A DNA stretch of 64,000 nt, taken from NCBI GenBank assembly GCA_029891385.1, contig CM057230.1, forward strand, positions 19,729,372 to 19,793,371. Reading direction: 5' to 3'. Source of the DNA: Erythroxylum novogranatense. Its lineage: Eukaryota; Streptophyta; Magnoliopsida; Malpighiales; Erythroxylaceae. Under the pieces are notes generated by a model that was not told the DNA's origin, did no database searches, and saw only the letters and a list, made by a program, of their open reading frames with translations. Made by a program: the position numbers and the translations under genes. This document shows positions 1 through 12,300 of this stretch, piece after piece (the stretch's first letter is position 1; every line of letters begins with the position of its first letter).

Positions 1-835
1 CTACTATCTTTTCCAAATCTAGTTGGAAGAATAATAAGGTAGGTCTCAAGCGAAATTCAATAAGGAGTGTACTAATGTTCAATTGAAGAATCAGTATAAT
101 GAATTAAGAGTTATATTAAAGAATTTTACTAACTTATTCAAAGAAATAGAAATTAGTTACAATTCATTTACCTATGAAGTTAATACTACAGATGAACACT
201 GGAAAAACCTATTTAAGGTAAAATATGTTTTTGTTTTATTAATATATCATATTATACAATATTTATTCTAAGGTTTCCTTTTCATTATTATTGGTGCATC
301 AAATGGCTCACAAATTCAAAAAAAAAAAGGGACATAAGTAGTTTTCATACTTGTGTCATATTTTTTGATATACTACTATAACTAGTTTGCATGCACATCT
401 ATTAATTAAATCTCCATCAAATAGTGTAGAAGGGAAACATAGAATTGATGTTAACTATGATTGCTCATATAATAAAAAGGAGACCAAGTTATAAGTCCTT
501 CATCTAAGATAAAAAAATCTCCTGAGAATAAAAAGATAAAGAAGACACACTCTGACATTGTAGTAGATGTCTTGGTTATTATTTGTGAAAAATCAAAACG
601 GAAGAATAGTTATTTAAGAAAAAATTGACTGCAACATCATCCACTTTCGATAATGGATTTAGAGCTTCATCAATTAATCAAAAGTCTAATATAATAATGG
701 AATGTTTGAATTCCTTAAATGAATTGGGTGTTGAGAGTGTGCAATATGAAAAGTCGTGAAGGCTTTACGTGATTCTCCACTTTATAAGGATATTTTTATA
801 AAAATGGCAGATGCAAAGAAGCTGGATTAGATTAT
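1..835 (+). pseudogene. PIF/Harbinger ORF1-like (Myb/SANT-like) relic
   Basis: This looks like the DNA-binding companion protein of a PIF/Harbinger transposon, now broken. Translating about 83-215 gives a Myb/SANT-like stretch (NQYNELRVILKNF, then a WKNLFK motif), the pattern of plant Myb_DNA-bind_3 proteins. Around 740-830 a second block reads as ALRDSPLYKDIFIKMADAKK, matching the C-terminal tail of the same family. Stops and frame changes lie between the blocks, and the 5' end may lie outside the window. The transposase relic follows on the same strand, which is the usual pairing. Family assignment rests on motif recognition only. No terminal inverted repeat was found. Confidence 0.6.
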
Positions 836-1086
836 ATTGCTTTAGTTATATTTTCATGTAATTGCATATTAAATTTTTATTAATTTAACACTTCTAATTA
901 AAGAACTATTTCATGGTTTGAACATTTTAAGTCTCGTATTTTGTATGAATGTTTGTTGAATGTTTTAAGTCTATGTTTTGTTTGAATATTTTAAATATAT
1001 GCTTTGTATGAATATTTTAAGTCTATATTTGATTAAACTCTTGCCTAAATTTTTTATTAATTATTTAATATTAATATTATAGATAC
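836..1086. repeat. Spacer with short imperfect tandem repeats
   Basis: This AT-rich spacer separates the two Harbinger ORF relics. Between about 915 and 1030 a unit of about 40-45 bp built on TTTTGTATGAATATTTTAAG is repeated three to four times imperfectly. No coding signal is visible. Confidence 0.5.
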
Positions 1087-2340
1087 ATGGATTCCTTATC
1101 GATTATGATGATGAACGATGAAGGATGTCATTATATATCTAGATGGGAAGAGAATAAATATTTTTATTTACAAAAGCAACCATGTAGGACTTCTGCTTTA
1201 TCAAGTCATGATGTTAGATATTATAACTTTTGAATAAGAATCCTACAAGGATTTTTGAAAATTTAAAAATGAGCAAGATAATCTTTTTGAGCTTATATAA
1301 TAAGTTGAAGAGTTTAGAACGCTTAAAGGCAATAAGTCATTTAATTGTGGAGGAACAAGCAACAATTTTCTTAATGACTATAGGAGATGGTGAGATAACT
1401 AGAGTTAATGCATAACGCTTTCAATGTTTAACCTAGAAAGTTTCAAAGTACTTTCACAAAGTTTTATATATAGTTAGTCGTCTTGCAAAAAGAGTCATTA
1501 CTTCACCATTCTTTACCAAAACACCGCTAAGATTCAATAATTCAAAAATTTTCTATATTTTCAAGTCAATCCATATATTTAATTACTATTTTAATTATGT
1601 CCTTATGATTAATAATTATTCTAATAGTATATTTTTATCTCTTAGGATTATATAAGAGCAATAGACGAGACACATATTGATGCATATATTCTGACTAATA
1701 AACAAATACTATATAGGGGTAAAAAAACTGATCCAACCCAAAATATTATGTGTTGTTGCTCATTTAACATGTGTTTCATATATATACTGGCTAGATATAA
1801 GGGTACTACAAATGACTCTCAAGTTCTTCTAGAAACAATGACAAAATCCAATGAATCAATTTCCTATGCATTCATAAGATATTATATTATTTTAAATAAA
1901 CATAGTAATTGCAATTAATTTTCAATAACTTTTTGTTCAAATTATGTTCTATGTTAGGAAGCTCTATTTGGTTGATTCAGGTTACACAAATATGCATGAA
2001 TTTCTTTCACCATATCGAGCTGAGAGATATCATTAGCAAGATTACGAAGGAAGAAGAAGATCTTATGGTCTAACAAAATTGTTTAACTATTGGCATTTTT
2101 CGTTAAGAAATATTATTGAAAAATGTTTTGACATTCTAAAGGCAAGATAAAAATATATTATTATTGCTTGTTGTGTTATATACAATTATATTATAATATA
2201 TGGACAAAGTGATGAATTATTTGACAATAGTGAAAATGAAGAACAAATTAAGGAAAGTGAAAATAAAGATGCAAGTTCTCAAGTGAACTATAATATCACT
2301 TTAGTACAACTTCTAAGTATGTCTTGAAGCAAGATAAAAT
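1087..2340 (+). pseudogene. PIF/Harbinger transposase relic (DDE_Tnp_4)
   Basis: This is a decayed transposase of a PIF/Harbinger DNA transposon. Blocks in order: QPCRTSALSSHDVRYYNF (near 1170), KVSKYFHKVLYIVSRLAKRV (near 1435-1495), AIDETHIDAY (near 1658, first Asp), YKGTTNDSQVLLETM (near 1798, second Asp), KLYLVDSGYTNMHEFLSPYR (near 1960) and SLRNIIEKCFDILKAR (near 2100, the expected Glu). All three acidic catalytic residues are thus still recognisable, but several stops and shifts interrupt the frame. Two AT-rich gaps ending in TTAG (before about 1645 and 1957) look like introns. It pairs with the Myb-like relic upstream. The element ends were not identified, so the copy is inferred to be immobile. 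Confidence 0.75.
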
Positions 2341-2345
2341 TGCTA

Positions 2346-3039
2346 GACAAATAGTTCTAATTGATTTATGTTTCCTTTTGTAAATGATACCACCATTATG
2401 TTTTGAAGAATTATAATATAATAGACCTCTTTTATTGACAATGATGACTTAATGTAAATTTCTAATTTATAGAATTTTATTATATACAATTAATATGCAA
2501 ATTTCTTTAATTGTATAAATATGCATATATTTTATTTTTAACCATAATGATAATTAATTAATTTAAAATATATTTTGATATATTAAAATAATTAATATAA
2601 GAGTATAATTTAAAAAATAGAAATAGGATGATAAAATTGAATATATTTTTATTTTTAGTTTTTTATTATAGATCTTAACCAAATATATTTTTATTTTCAA
2701 TTTTTATGTAAGAAATCTCAACTAAACAGTTTAAATAAAACCAAAAACTACAAAATAAAATAGAATTAGAACTAAAGAATCCTAAATTTATCCTTTACCT
2801 TAAAGAAGCCAACAGATGTAACAATTTGCAGACACAGTACAGTCTACAAAGTGAATCACGAGCATCCATTTCAGTTTTCCTTGGCAAGTTGGCTACTTTT
2901 CAAATACATTCCATAATGTTTTATGTTTTGTCTGTTTGGGTTATTATCGTTGTAAATAAACTAGCAGATAGGTACTGCACATTAATGCCCACTTAATTTA
3001 ATTCTACGATTATTTATGTTTAATTTAATCGTGGCAGTA
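2346..3039. other. Gene-free AT-rich stretch
   Basis: No ORF, RNA gene or recognisable repeat boundary is visible. It probably includes the unrecognised 3' end of the Harbinger relic. Confidence 0.5.
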
Positions 3040-4130
3040 TTTCTAAAATGTTATATTATTTAATGTATAAATGAATATTGTATAATTTAAAATTTTGTAA
3101 TAAAATTATAAATATTTAAATTTTGAAATGTATACTTTGTTAACAAGGTTAAATTTTGTTATATTAAAAATATATAAGTTAGAATATTAGAAATGAATAA
3201 GTAAAATTAGTTACTAAAATTTGAAATTAAAAATAAAAATTAAGGAAATGTATAGTGTAATGCATTTCTTATAAATGGATAAAATAAGAAAAGTAAATAC
3301 AAATATTATAATATGTAAGTAAAAACATATAACACTTAAAATTTGTGATAAAATTATAAAATTTGAAAATTTGAAATGTATATTAAGAAAAGAATTATGA
3401 TATAACTATTAAAAATATATAAGTTAGAATATTCAAAATGAATTAGTAAAATTAGTTAGGAAAATTTTGGAATGAAAAATAAAAAATTTAGGAAATGTAC
3501 AATGTAATGTATTTGTTATAAATTGATAAAATATACAAACTAAATACAAATATCATAATATCTAATTAAAAATAAAAACATATATCAACATTAATGAGTG
3601 TGACTTATTAAGTCACGCCTGTGATTTAAAGAATTTTTGAAATGTATAATAAGAACGAATTATGATAGAATTATTAAAAATATATAAGTTAAAATATTAA
3701 AATGAATTAGTAAAATTAGTTAGAAAACATTTGGAATGAAAAATAGAAAAATTTAGGAAATGTATTTGTTATAGATGGATAAAGTATACAAAGTAAATAT
3801 AAATATTATAATATCTAAGTACAAAACTACACAAGTGTGATTTATTAATTTTGCAAAATATAATTTTGTAATATTTTAGTTAATTAAAATAATGAAAAGT
3901 TAGTGTAACATCTTATATTATTTAATGTATAAATAAATATTGTGTAATTTAAAATTTTGTGATAAAATTATAAATATTTAAAAATTGAAATGTAAAGAAG
4001 AAAGGAATTAACAAGGTTAAAATTTGTTAATGTGATAGAATTATTAAAATGTGTAAGTTAGAATATTTAAAATGAATTAGTAAAATTGAATGAAGAAATA
4101 AAAATTTAGGAAATGAAATTTCATGGGTTG
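3040..4130. repeat. Decayed tandem array, unit about 245-370 bp
   Basis: Four imperfect copies can be followed with the anchor AAAAATATATAAGTTAGAAT near 3166, 3411, 3676 and 4045. Each copy continues with AATGAATTAGTAAAATTAG and then GGAAATGTA. The copies differ by many indels. The 3596-3624 stretch between copies carries the GTGTGACTTATTAAGTCACG palindrome found in the next array. No coding potential is visible. Confidence 0.6.
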
Positions 4131-4142
4131 TTATTAACAATA

Positions 4143-4143
<1 letters not shown>

Positions 4144-4174
<31 letters not shown>
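4144..4174. repeat. (ATT)n microsatellite
   Basis: An uninterrupted run of TTA/ATT trinucleotides of about 30 bp. Confidence 0.9.
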
Positions 4175-4177
<3 letters not shown>

Positions 4178-4227
4178 ATATACTTGCATACATGTTACTT
4201 GATAAGGAGCATATAAAAAACTTAAAG

Positions 4228-5180
4228 AAAATGCTAAGTCACAATTGTGAGCCTGCTATTATCATTTAATAATTATTATTTATTAATTATTATTTGATTA
4301 TTAATTATAACATTATTCATTATTAAATATTATTAAATTAAAAAAAAAAAAAATGCCTCACGGGTGTGACATGTTAAGTCATACCCGTGAGTATGCTATT
4401 ATCATTTAATAATTATTATTTATTAATTATTATTTGATTATTAATTATGGTATTATTCATTATTAAATATTATTGAACTTTTTAAAAACAAAAAAATGCC
4501 TCACGGGTGCATGTTAAGTCACACCCGTGAGCATGTTATTATTATTTAATTATTATTATTCATTAATTATTATTTAATTATTAATTATGTTATTATTGAT
4601 TATAAAATATTACATGTTTTATTAATTCTTATTATTAATTAATTATTAATTGGTTGTCAAATATGTAATTATTAATTATTATTATTATTAACTATTAAAA
4701 ATGCCTGTTAACTCACACCGTAAGCGTGCTATTATCATTTAATAATGATTATTCATTAATTATTATTTGATTATTAATTATGTCATTATTTATTTTAAAT
4801 ATTTTATTTATGTTATTATTGATTATAAATTATTACATGTTTTATTAATTCTTATTATTAATTAATTGTCAAATATTTAATTATTATTATTATTATTTTA
4901 TGTTATTTTATTTTTCTCACAGTTGTGACATGTTAACTTACACCCGTGAGCGTGCTACTATCATTTAATAATTATTATTCATTAATTATAAATAATAATT
5001 ATTTGATTATTAATTATGGCATTGTTCATTATTAAATATTATTAAATATTTTATTAATGTTATTATTAATTATAAATTATTATATGTTTGTATTAATTCT
5101 TATTATTAATTAATTGTTTATTATGTAATTATTAATAATAATTATTATTAAATATAAACATGTCACAATCGTGGATGTAT
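4228..5180. repeat. Tandem array carrying TCACGGGTGTGAC hairpins
   Basis: An AT-rich unit (ATTATCATTTAATAATTATT and similar) is repeated with a short GC-richer palindrome at each junction. The best palindrome is 4357-4391: CTCACGGGTGTGAC, loop ATGTTAA, GTCATACCCGTGAG. Further copies lie near 4233, 4500-4531, 4703-4724 (degenerate), 4916-4950 and 5158. Spacing is about 125-240 bp. No ORF is present. Confidence 0.7.
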
Positions 5181-5471
5181 AATTATAATTAATTAATATA
5201 CTTAATATTAATATCTAATACTTGATAACGGTGGATGGATGAATATGCAATATATGACAAAGGAGGTCAAACCAATTAAAATTCTATGTTTAACTTGACC
5301 TGACGAGTTCTGTCTATCACCCTCGTGCTTGAGAATAGTAAATAATTAATAATAATATACGTAATAATCAATTGTTAAAATTATTTAATCAATTAATCAT
5401 ATTTTAATAAATCAACTAATTAATTTTAATAAACTAATTATATGCAATTATATTTTAATTAACTAATCAGT

Positions 5472-5689
5472 TATATTTTAAGTATATTTAATTAAAATGA
5501 AAAATAAAATTGTCACAGGCATTAATAATAATTTAAGTAATAATTAATTGTTAATAATTAATAATTAATTAATTATATTTTATATTTTAAGTATATTTAA
5601 TTAAAATGAAAAATAAAATTGCCACAGGCATTAATAATAATTTAAGTAATAATTAATTGTTAATAATTAATAATTAATTAATTATATTT
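5472..5689. repeat. Two-copy 109-bp tandem duplication
   Basis: The segment from TATATTTTAAGTATATTTAA is repeated once with a period of 109 bp. The copies differ at GTCACAGGC versus GCCACAGGC and little else. It is embedded in very AT-rich DNA. Confidence 0.8.
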
Positions 5690-6950
5690 TAATTAATTAA
5701 TTTATCAATTAAATATATTTTAATTAATCAATCTATTAATTATATTATAATTAGTCAATTAATTATATATAAATTATATTTAATAAAATTGAGAAAAATA
5801 TATGCGTTAATTATATTTTAATTAATTAATTAAAATTTAATTATATTTAATTATAAAATGAAAAATATATTTCTCATAAATGTGATAATTAAGTCATACC
5901 TTTGACTAACTGAAAGTGTAATTACAATAACTGGTGTTGCATGTGAACTTTATTTTCATAATTTGCGATGACTTGATTGGTTATCTTCCGGTTGCAATAG
6001 AGAGTGTGAATCTTCGGTCTTAATCTGCGCCAACACCTACACCCACGGAAGGAACATGAAACCAAAAAAGTAAAATAAGTAACTATGAATAATAACATTT
6101 TATTATATTTTAATTAATTAAATTATATTTTAATTAATAAATTAATTATATATAAATTATATTTAATAAATTGAAAAAAATATGCGCTAATTATATTTTA
6201 ATTAATTAATAATAATTTTATTATAAAATAAAAAAGAAATATATTTCTAAGTGTCACTTTGACTCTTAAACTTAATTAATTTAAGAATAAGTAAAAGGAA
6301 TAATAATATTTAATTTAATTTTAATTAATTATTTAATTAATTATATTTTAATTACAAATGAGAAAAATATACTCTAATTATATTTTAATTAATTAACAAC
6401 TAGCATCTATGCGGAAAACGCGATTGTATGAGAAAGTCATTGTAATTCTAGGATTTTAAGAAGAATAATAACTACAAAAACTAAAAAAAAAACAGAAGTT
6501 GTCGGATAATTTGAATCGCGGGATGAAATTTCATGTTTATAAAACAAAAAAAGAAATATATTTAATAGGCGTGATACTTATGTCACGCCCATATACTTAA
6601 TAAATATAAGTCACGGTTGTCACTTAATAAGTCACAATTATGCATGAAACTAAGATTTAATTATCCAATTCAAATGATTAAAAATATTAATGATGTTAAT
6701 AATTAATAATAAGATGTATGGTTTGCATCATATATTATAAATACAAAAGCATTTCATTGTATCTAAAAGAAGATTTCCTCATATGTAATAAAAACAAGTT
6801 GTGCACTCCGGGGAACTGTTTGTCATAGGAGTGTCTTAACAAGTCACGTCAGTTAAGCATATAATTTGCTTAAGCCTTTCGTCTCCTAACAAATTTATGG
6901 TAATAGAGAGATAATCTAGATTCTTATCCAAACGATGAAAAAGACAAATT
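5690..6950. other. AT-rich gene-free stretch with scattered GTCAC motifs
   Basis: No coding region is visible. Further versions of the hairpin motif occur at about 6568-6590 (GGCGTGATACTTATGTCACGCC) and about 6602-6640. The region ends at the left LTR of Copia element 1. Confidence 0.5.
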
Positions 6951-7328
6951 TGTTATAAAAGGTAGAAATAATATGGTGTACCACTAATTATAGATACACC
7001 ATTTAATAGTTAGTGTACATATGGATTGGTTTGGTTTTACCTAACACGAGAATGAAGTAGGTGGTTATTGGTTATATTTTACCTAACACAAGAATAAGGT
7101 AGATGGTTATTGATTAAGTTTTACCTAATAAAAGAATGAGATAGATGGTTATTGGTTAGGTTTTACCTAACACAATAACATATATGGAATAGGTGGTCAC
7201 ATGTGTATTAGGTGGTTAAAATGTACTATAAATAAAAGGGTTAACTTGATGTAAGAGACACCATTTTTTTCATAAGAAGAATTCTCCTCTCTCAAATATT
7301 CTTATATTTTAGTTTCGGTTTTATAACA
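6951..7328 (+). repeat. 5' LTR of Copia 1
   Basis: Starts TGTTATAAAAGG and ends TTTTATAACA. It contains a TATA-like ACTATAAATA at 7225-7234, so it probably holds the element promoter. Four imperfect 42-43-bp tandem units (GGTTTTACCTAAC...) occupy about 7033-7180. Confidence 0.92.
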
Positions 7329-7346
7329 CGTTATCAGCACGAAGCT
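7329..7346 (+). promoter_or_regulatory. Primer-binding region of Copia 1
   Basis: CGTTATCAGCACGAAGCT lies directly after the 5' LTR, where the tRNA primer anneals for minus-strand synthesis. The tRNA was not identified with certainty. Confidence 0.6.
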
Positions 7347-7697
7347 CTCATTTCTAAAATTCGGCTTATCAACATCAAGCAATCGTAAGGTTATTCTGTC
7401 TACCTACATCGTACAAACGTTATTCGGTTTACGTACATCAAACAAACGTAAGTTCTTTCGTTTATTTATCCTAGTTACGATGTTGTTAAAATAAAGTTCT
7501 TCTTTTTTATCTACATTAATTCTACTTATGATATGATTAAAACAAATTATAGATGACTCATTTTTTTTACCTTCTTTAAATAATGAAAAGTTATTACCAC
7601 CTCTAAATACGTAATTTATTGTATAGTATACATCATCGATGTTTAAAATAAAAATAAAAAAATAAAAAAAATGTATAACTACTATATATATAATCGG

Positions 7698-7731
<34 letters not shown>

Positions 7732-7732
7732 C
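7698..7732. repeat. (TA)n microsatellite
   Basis: About 33 bp of uninterrupted TA dinucleotides in the untranslated leader of Copia 1. Confidence 0.95.
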
Positions 7733-7838
7733 GGTAAATTTATAACGGCTAGGTAACGTAAAAAAAATTCTATAAATAGATATCACTCCTTCATAATTTA
7801 CTCCATCCCTACACACTATTTCTTATCTCAAATTTCTT

Positions 7839-7989
7839 AAAATTCAAATGTTGTCAGCTATTTCATTTTTTGTATCATTATCATCATTATATATCTTTGT
7901 TTCATTCTTAGTGTAGAGCTAAGAATGAAACAAAGATATATAATGATGATAATGATAAAAAATGAAATAGCGGACAACATTTGAATTTT
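7839..7989 (+). repeat. Long near-perfect inverted repeat in the Copia 1 leader
   Basis: The left arm (7839-7911) and right arm (7919-7989) are reverse complements over 71-73 bases, with one mismatch and one 2-base gap by eye, around a 7-base loop. In RNA this would fold into an almost fully paired hairpin about 160 nt upstream of the gag ATG. Ordinary Copia leaders have no such structure, so an inverted duplication of the left arm is the simplest origin. Confidence 0.92.
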
Positions 7990-8152
7990 TTTTAAAATAA
8001 TTTAGTTCGCATATATTTTCTCTTAGTAATACCATGTGTTATGATCCCTATGTTGCTTCTTGGCATAGCATTTGAGCAAGGCATGTAATTTATTTAATGT
8101 AATATCGATTTGAATACATGTATTAATTATTTCTCTCTATATAGTTGCCAAC

Positions 8153-9232
8153 ATGTCCAATCTTGCCAAAATTGAGTTAGCTGCTCTTGATGTTGCGGGC
8201 CATAATTATATGTCGTGGATGATTGATGTCGAAATGTATCTTGAATCAATGAATCTTTTAGATACCATTAAAGAAAATAATACAACATCAAAACAAGATA
8301 AAGCCAAAGCGATGATCTTCATTCGTCGTCATCTTGATGAGGGATTAAAAATAGAATACCTCACAATTAAAGATCCAAGTCATTTGTGGAAAAATTTACA
8401 AGAAAGATATGACTATCAAAAGGAAGTTTTACTTCCGGCTTCTCGTGATAAATGGAGCGCTTTACGCTTCCAAGATTTTAAAAAGGTCAATGAGTATAAC
8501 TCATTATGTTTAGAATTGTCTCACAACTACAATTTTGTAGGCAAACAATCACCGAGGAAGATATGTTAGAAAAACATACTCTACCTTCCACGCAAAAATG
8601 TAACATTGCAACAACAATATCGAGTCGTGGATTTAAAAATACTCGACCGATTTCATGCCTCCTTGTGAGAAGAATAATGAACTTTGATGAAAATCATCAA
8701 TCCCGCCCTCATCGCGCGACGGCAAGATTTCGAAGCAAATATTGCAATTCGAAATGAAAATGAAAGAAAAAATCATCATGGGCCTAGTCGTGGTCACGGT
8801 CGTAGCCGTGGTCGTGGCCATGGTCGTAACTACATTCGTGGCCATGGCTGAGGAAGTTATCCATATAACTCTCTTCAAAAAAATACGAGCCACCACAATA
8901 ACAAACACCATATTAATGATGTTCATAGAAGTTCTTATAGGACTTCAGGAGATTCTTACCTTAGATGTGGTACAAAAGGACATTGGGCTAAAGTTTGTCG
9001 AGTTCCTGAACATCTATGTCAGTTATACAAAGCATCCTTAAAAGGGAAAGAAAAGGAAGTGAATTTTACTGAACAACACCCTTTAGGTGATTCAACTAAC
9101 TTTGGTACTTTTGATTTTGATTTCATTGAGAATCATAATCCTTCAGATGACTCTACATATCTGAATGTTTCGGATTTTACTGATGATTTTGTGGATCAGG
9201 GTATTGTTGGTGGCAGTAGTAATGGAAATTAA
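8153..9232 (+). pseudogene. gag: Copia 1 gag (broken)
   Basis: This encoded the capsid/nucleocapsid protein that packages element RNA. The ATG at 8153 follows AGTTGCCAAC. The first 130 codons are open and match UBN2-type Copia gag (WMIDVEMYLESM, then PSHLWKNLQERYDYQKEV). The frame breaks near 8540. An Arg/Gly/His-rich stretch follows (about 8775-8850, RGHGRSRGRGHGRN, ending in a TGA). Near 8956 a zinc knuckle reads YLRCGTKGHWAKVC, with the first Cys of the CCHC motif lost. The acidic tail ends at a TAA at about 9230. Frameshifts plus the lost Cys mean no working protein. Confidence 0.85.
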
Positions 9233-9399
9233 AATAACGTACTTATGTTTGTGTTAAGTATTATTATGCTTATTATGTCACTCAGTTTCAATTGCTTGTT
9301 ATGTTACTAGTTTCAATTACAGTATTGTTTTTAAGTTAACATAACATCTCTTTCTCTTTATTCTTGCGCAATTTTCTCATTAGATTATTTATTTTATGC

Positions 9400-12300
9400 G
9401 AAGTTTTGATATGGATCGCTCACGTAAGAGGAGCGGAAAATAATGATAATTTATGCATACCGAGATAGGACACAACGCACACTATCCTCGAAAGATAAGA
9501 GGTTCTTTTCGTAATTAAAACCAACAAAAACAATTGTGAACACAATATCAGTCCCATGACTTGATTGAAGGAATTGGCAAGGCAAATTTCACATTACCAA
9601 ATGGCACAAAGTTCACAATATATGATGCCTTATTTATGCCAAAGTCTAAAAGAAATTTGTTGAGTTTTAATGATATATATTCTCATCAATATGATACTCG
9701 GTTTGAATCGAGGGAAATATGAAATATATGTATCTTACAACTCAGTAAATCGTGAAAGATAAACATATTGAAAAACTACCAATGCTCCCTCTTGGATTGC
9801 ATTATACATATATAAATGTGATGGAATCTAATATGGTAGTGAAAGCAAAACACATTGATCCTTCAATGATATCTATTTGGCATGATCGTCGGGTCATCCA
9901 GATCAATAATGATGCTGAAAAATAATTGAGAATACACATGGACATCCATTGAGTAATAAAATGATTACTCAAATAAATAAGAGTCCATGTACATCTTGTT
10001 CTCTTGGAAAACCGATCATAAGGCCATCACCACTAAAATAAAATTGGAATCACCGCTTTTCTTGAACGTATTCAAGGTGATATATGTGACCAATTCATCC
10101 ACCATGTGGACCATTTCGATATTTTATGGTATTGATAGATGCCTCCAGCAGATGGTCTCACGTTTGTCTACTATCAACTCGTAATATGGCATTTCCAAGA
10201 TTTTTTGCACAAATTATTAAATTACGAGCACAATTTCCTGACTATACAATAAAGAAAGTCAGACTCGATAATGCTGGTGAATTCACATCCCAAACTTTCA
10301 ATGACTATTGTATGTCAATTGAAATTAGGGTCGAGCATCCTGTTGCTCATGTGCATACTCAAAATGGTTTAGCTGAATCTTTAATTAAACGCCTTCAGCT
10401 TATTGCTAGACTATTGATGATGAGAACAAAACTTCCAATTTCCGTATGGGGTCATGCAATTTTACATGCTGAGGCATTAATTCGCATCCGACTAAGTGCA
10501 TATCATACATACTCCCCAATACAACTTCCATTTGGTCAAGAGCCAAATATCTCCCATTTGAGAATTTTTGGTTGTGCAGTATATGTGCCTATTGCACCAC
10601 CACAACGTAGTAAAATGGGACCTCAAAGAAGATTGGGGATATATGTCGACTATGAAAGTAAATCTATTATTAGATATCTTGAACCTCAAACGGGTGATAT
10701 GTTTACAGCACGTTTTGCTGATTGTCATTTTGATGAAAATACTTTCCCGACATTAGGGGGAGATAATAAACAGCTGATGAAAGAAATTACATGATGCGAA
10801 CCATCATTATTGTATCTTGATCAACGCACAAAACAATGCGAAACAGAAGTGCAAAGAATTGTGCATTTGCAAAGAATTGCAAATCAATTACCAGATGCTT
10901 TCACAGATACAAAAAGAGTGACTAAATCATTTATACCAGCTGTAAATGCTCCTGCTCGGATTGAAATCCCAAAAGGACAATCTGAGAACATGGTCACTCA
11001 TGAATCTACGACACGCATGAAGCGTGGTAGACCAATCGGTTCCAAAGATAAAAATCCTCGAAAAAGAAAAGGAGCAAATGTGATTAATGACCCCAAGATA
11101 GATAAAAGTGTTCCTCTAGAAACACAAGATGAGGATAGTGTCCCAGAAGAGACACAAACTGACATTAATCAAGAAATCGCAATTAATTATATTCACACAA
11201 AAGAATTATGGAACTGGAATGATATGAAAGAGATTGATGAAATATTTTCTTATGCTATAGCATGTGATATCCTCAATGAAAATGAAGATCCCGAACCAAG
11301 ATCTATCATTGAATGTCAAAATAGACATGATCGGGTTCAATGGAAAGATGCTATTGAAGCTGAATTAAATTCTCTTAACAAGCGTAATGTGTTTGGACCT
11401 ATTGTCCTTACACCCCAAAATGTAAAGCCTGTAGGTTACAAATGGGTTTTTGTTCGAAAACGAAATGAGAAAAATGAGATTGTGAGATACAAAGCTCGAT
11501 TTGTTGCATAAGGTTTTTCTCAAAGACCCGGAATTGACTATGAACAACATACTCTCCTGTTATGGATACAATTACGTTTAGATATTTAATCACCAATAGT
11601 TCTTAAACCGGAAATGCGTCTTATGGATGTTGTTACAGCTTACCTGTACGGATCACTTGATAGTGATATTTACATGAAAATCCCTGAAGAATTCAAAATG
11701 CCCGCAGCATTAAAATCACAACCAAAGGAAATGTATTCGATCAAATTGCAAAGATCCTTATATGGACTAAAGCAATCTGGACGCATGTGGTACAATCGTC
11801 TAAGCGAGTATCTATTAAAGAAAGGATATGTAAATAGTCCTATTTGCCTTGCGTTTTATAAAGAAAACAACATCCGGATATGTGATTATCGCTGTCTATG
11901 TTGACGATTTGAATATCATTGGTACTGCTAAAGAAATCCAAGAAACAGTGGTGTACTTAAAGAAGGAATTTGAAATGAAAGATCTTGGAAAAACTAAATA
12001 TTTTCTTGGTCTGCAAATTGAACATAGACCAAGCGGAATCTTTGTGCATCAATCGACATATACAGAAAAGGTATTGAGGCGTTTTAATATGGATAAAGCA
12101 ACTCCATTAAGTACACCAATGGTTGGTAGATCGCTTAATGTTGAGAAGGATCCATTTCGCCCTTGCGAAGAAAACGAAGAAGTTCTTAATTCTGAAACGC
12201 CATATCTAAGTGCGATAGGAGCTCTCGTGTATCTTGCTAATTGTACTAGACCTGATATAGCTTTTGTTGTTAATCTACTAGCAAGATTTAGTTCATCTCC

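Noticed and set aside
7839..7989. The hairpin as a foldback MITE
   Set aside because: No target duplication at its ends, and the left arm looks like ordinary Copia leader sequence, so an inverted duplication fits better.
8633..9041. Hydrophobic ORFs on both strands (Val/Met/Thr-rich) in Copia 1
   Set aside because: They are out-of-frame readings of the Arg/Gly-rich gag tail.
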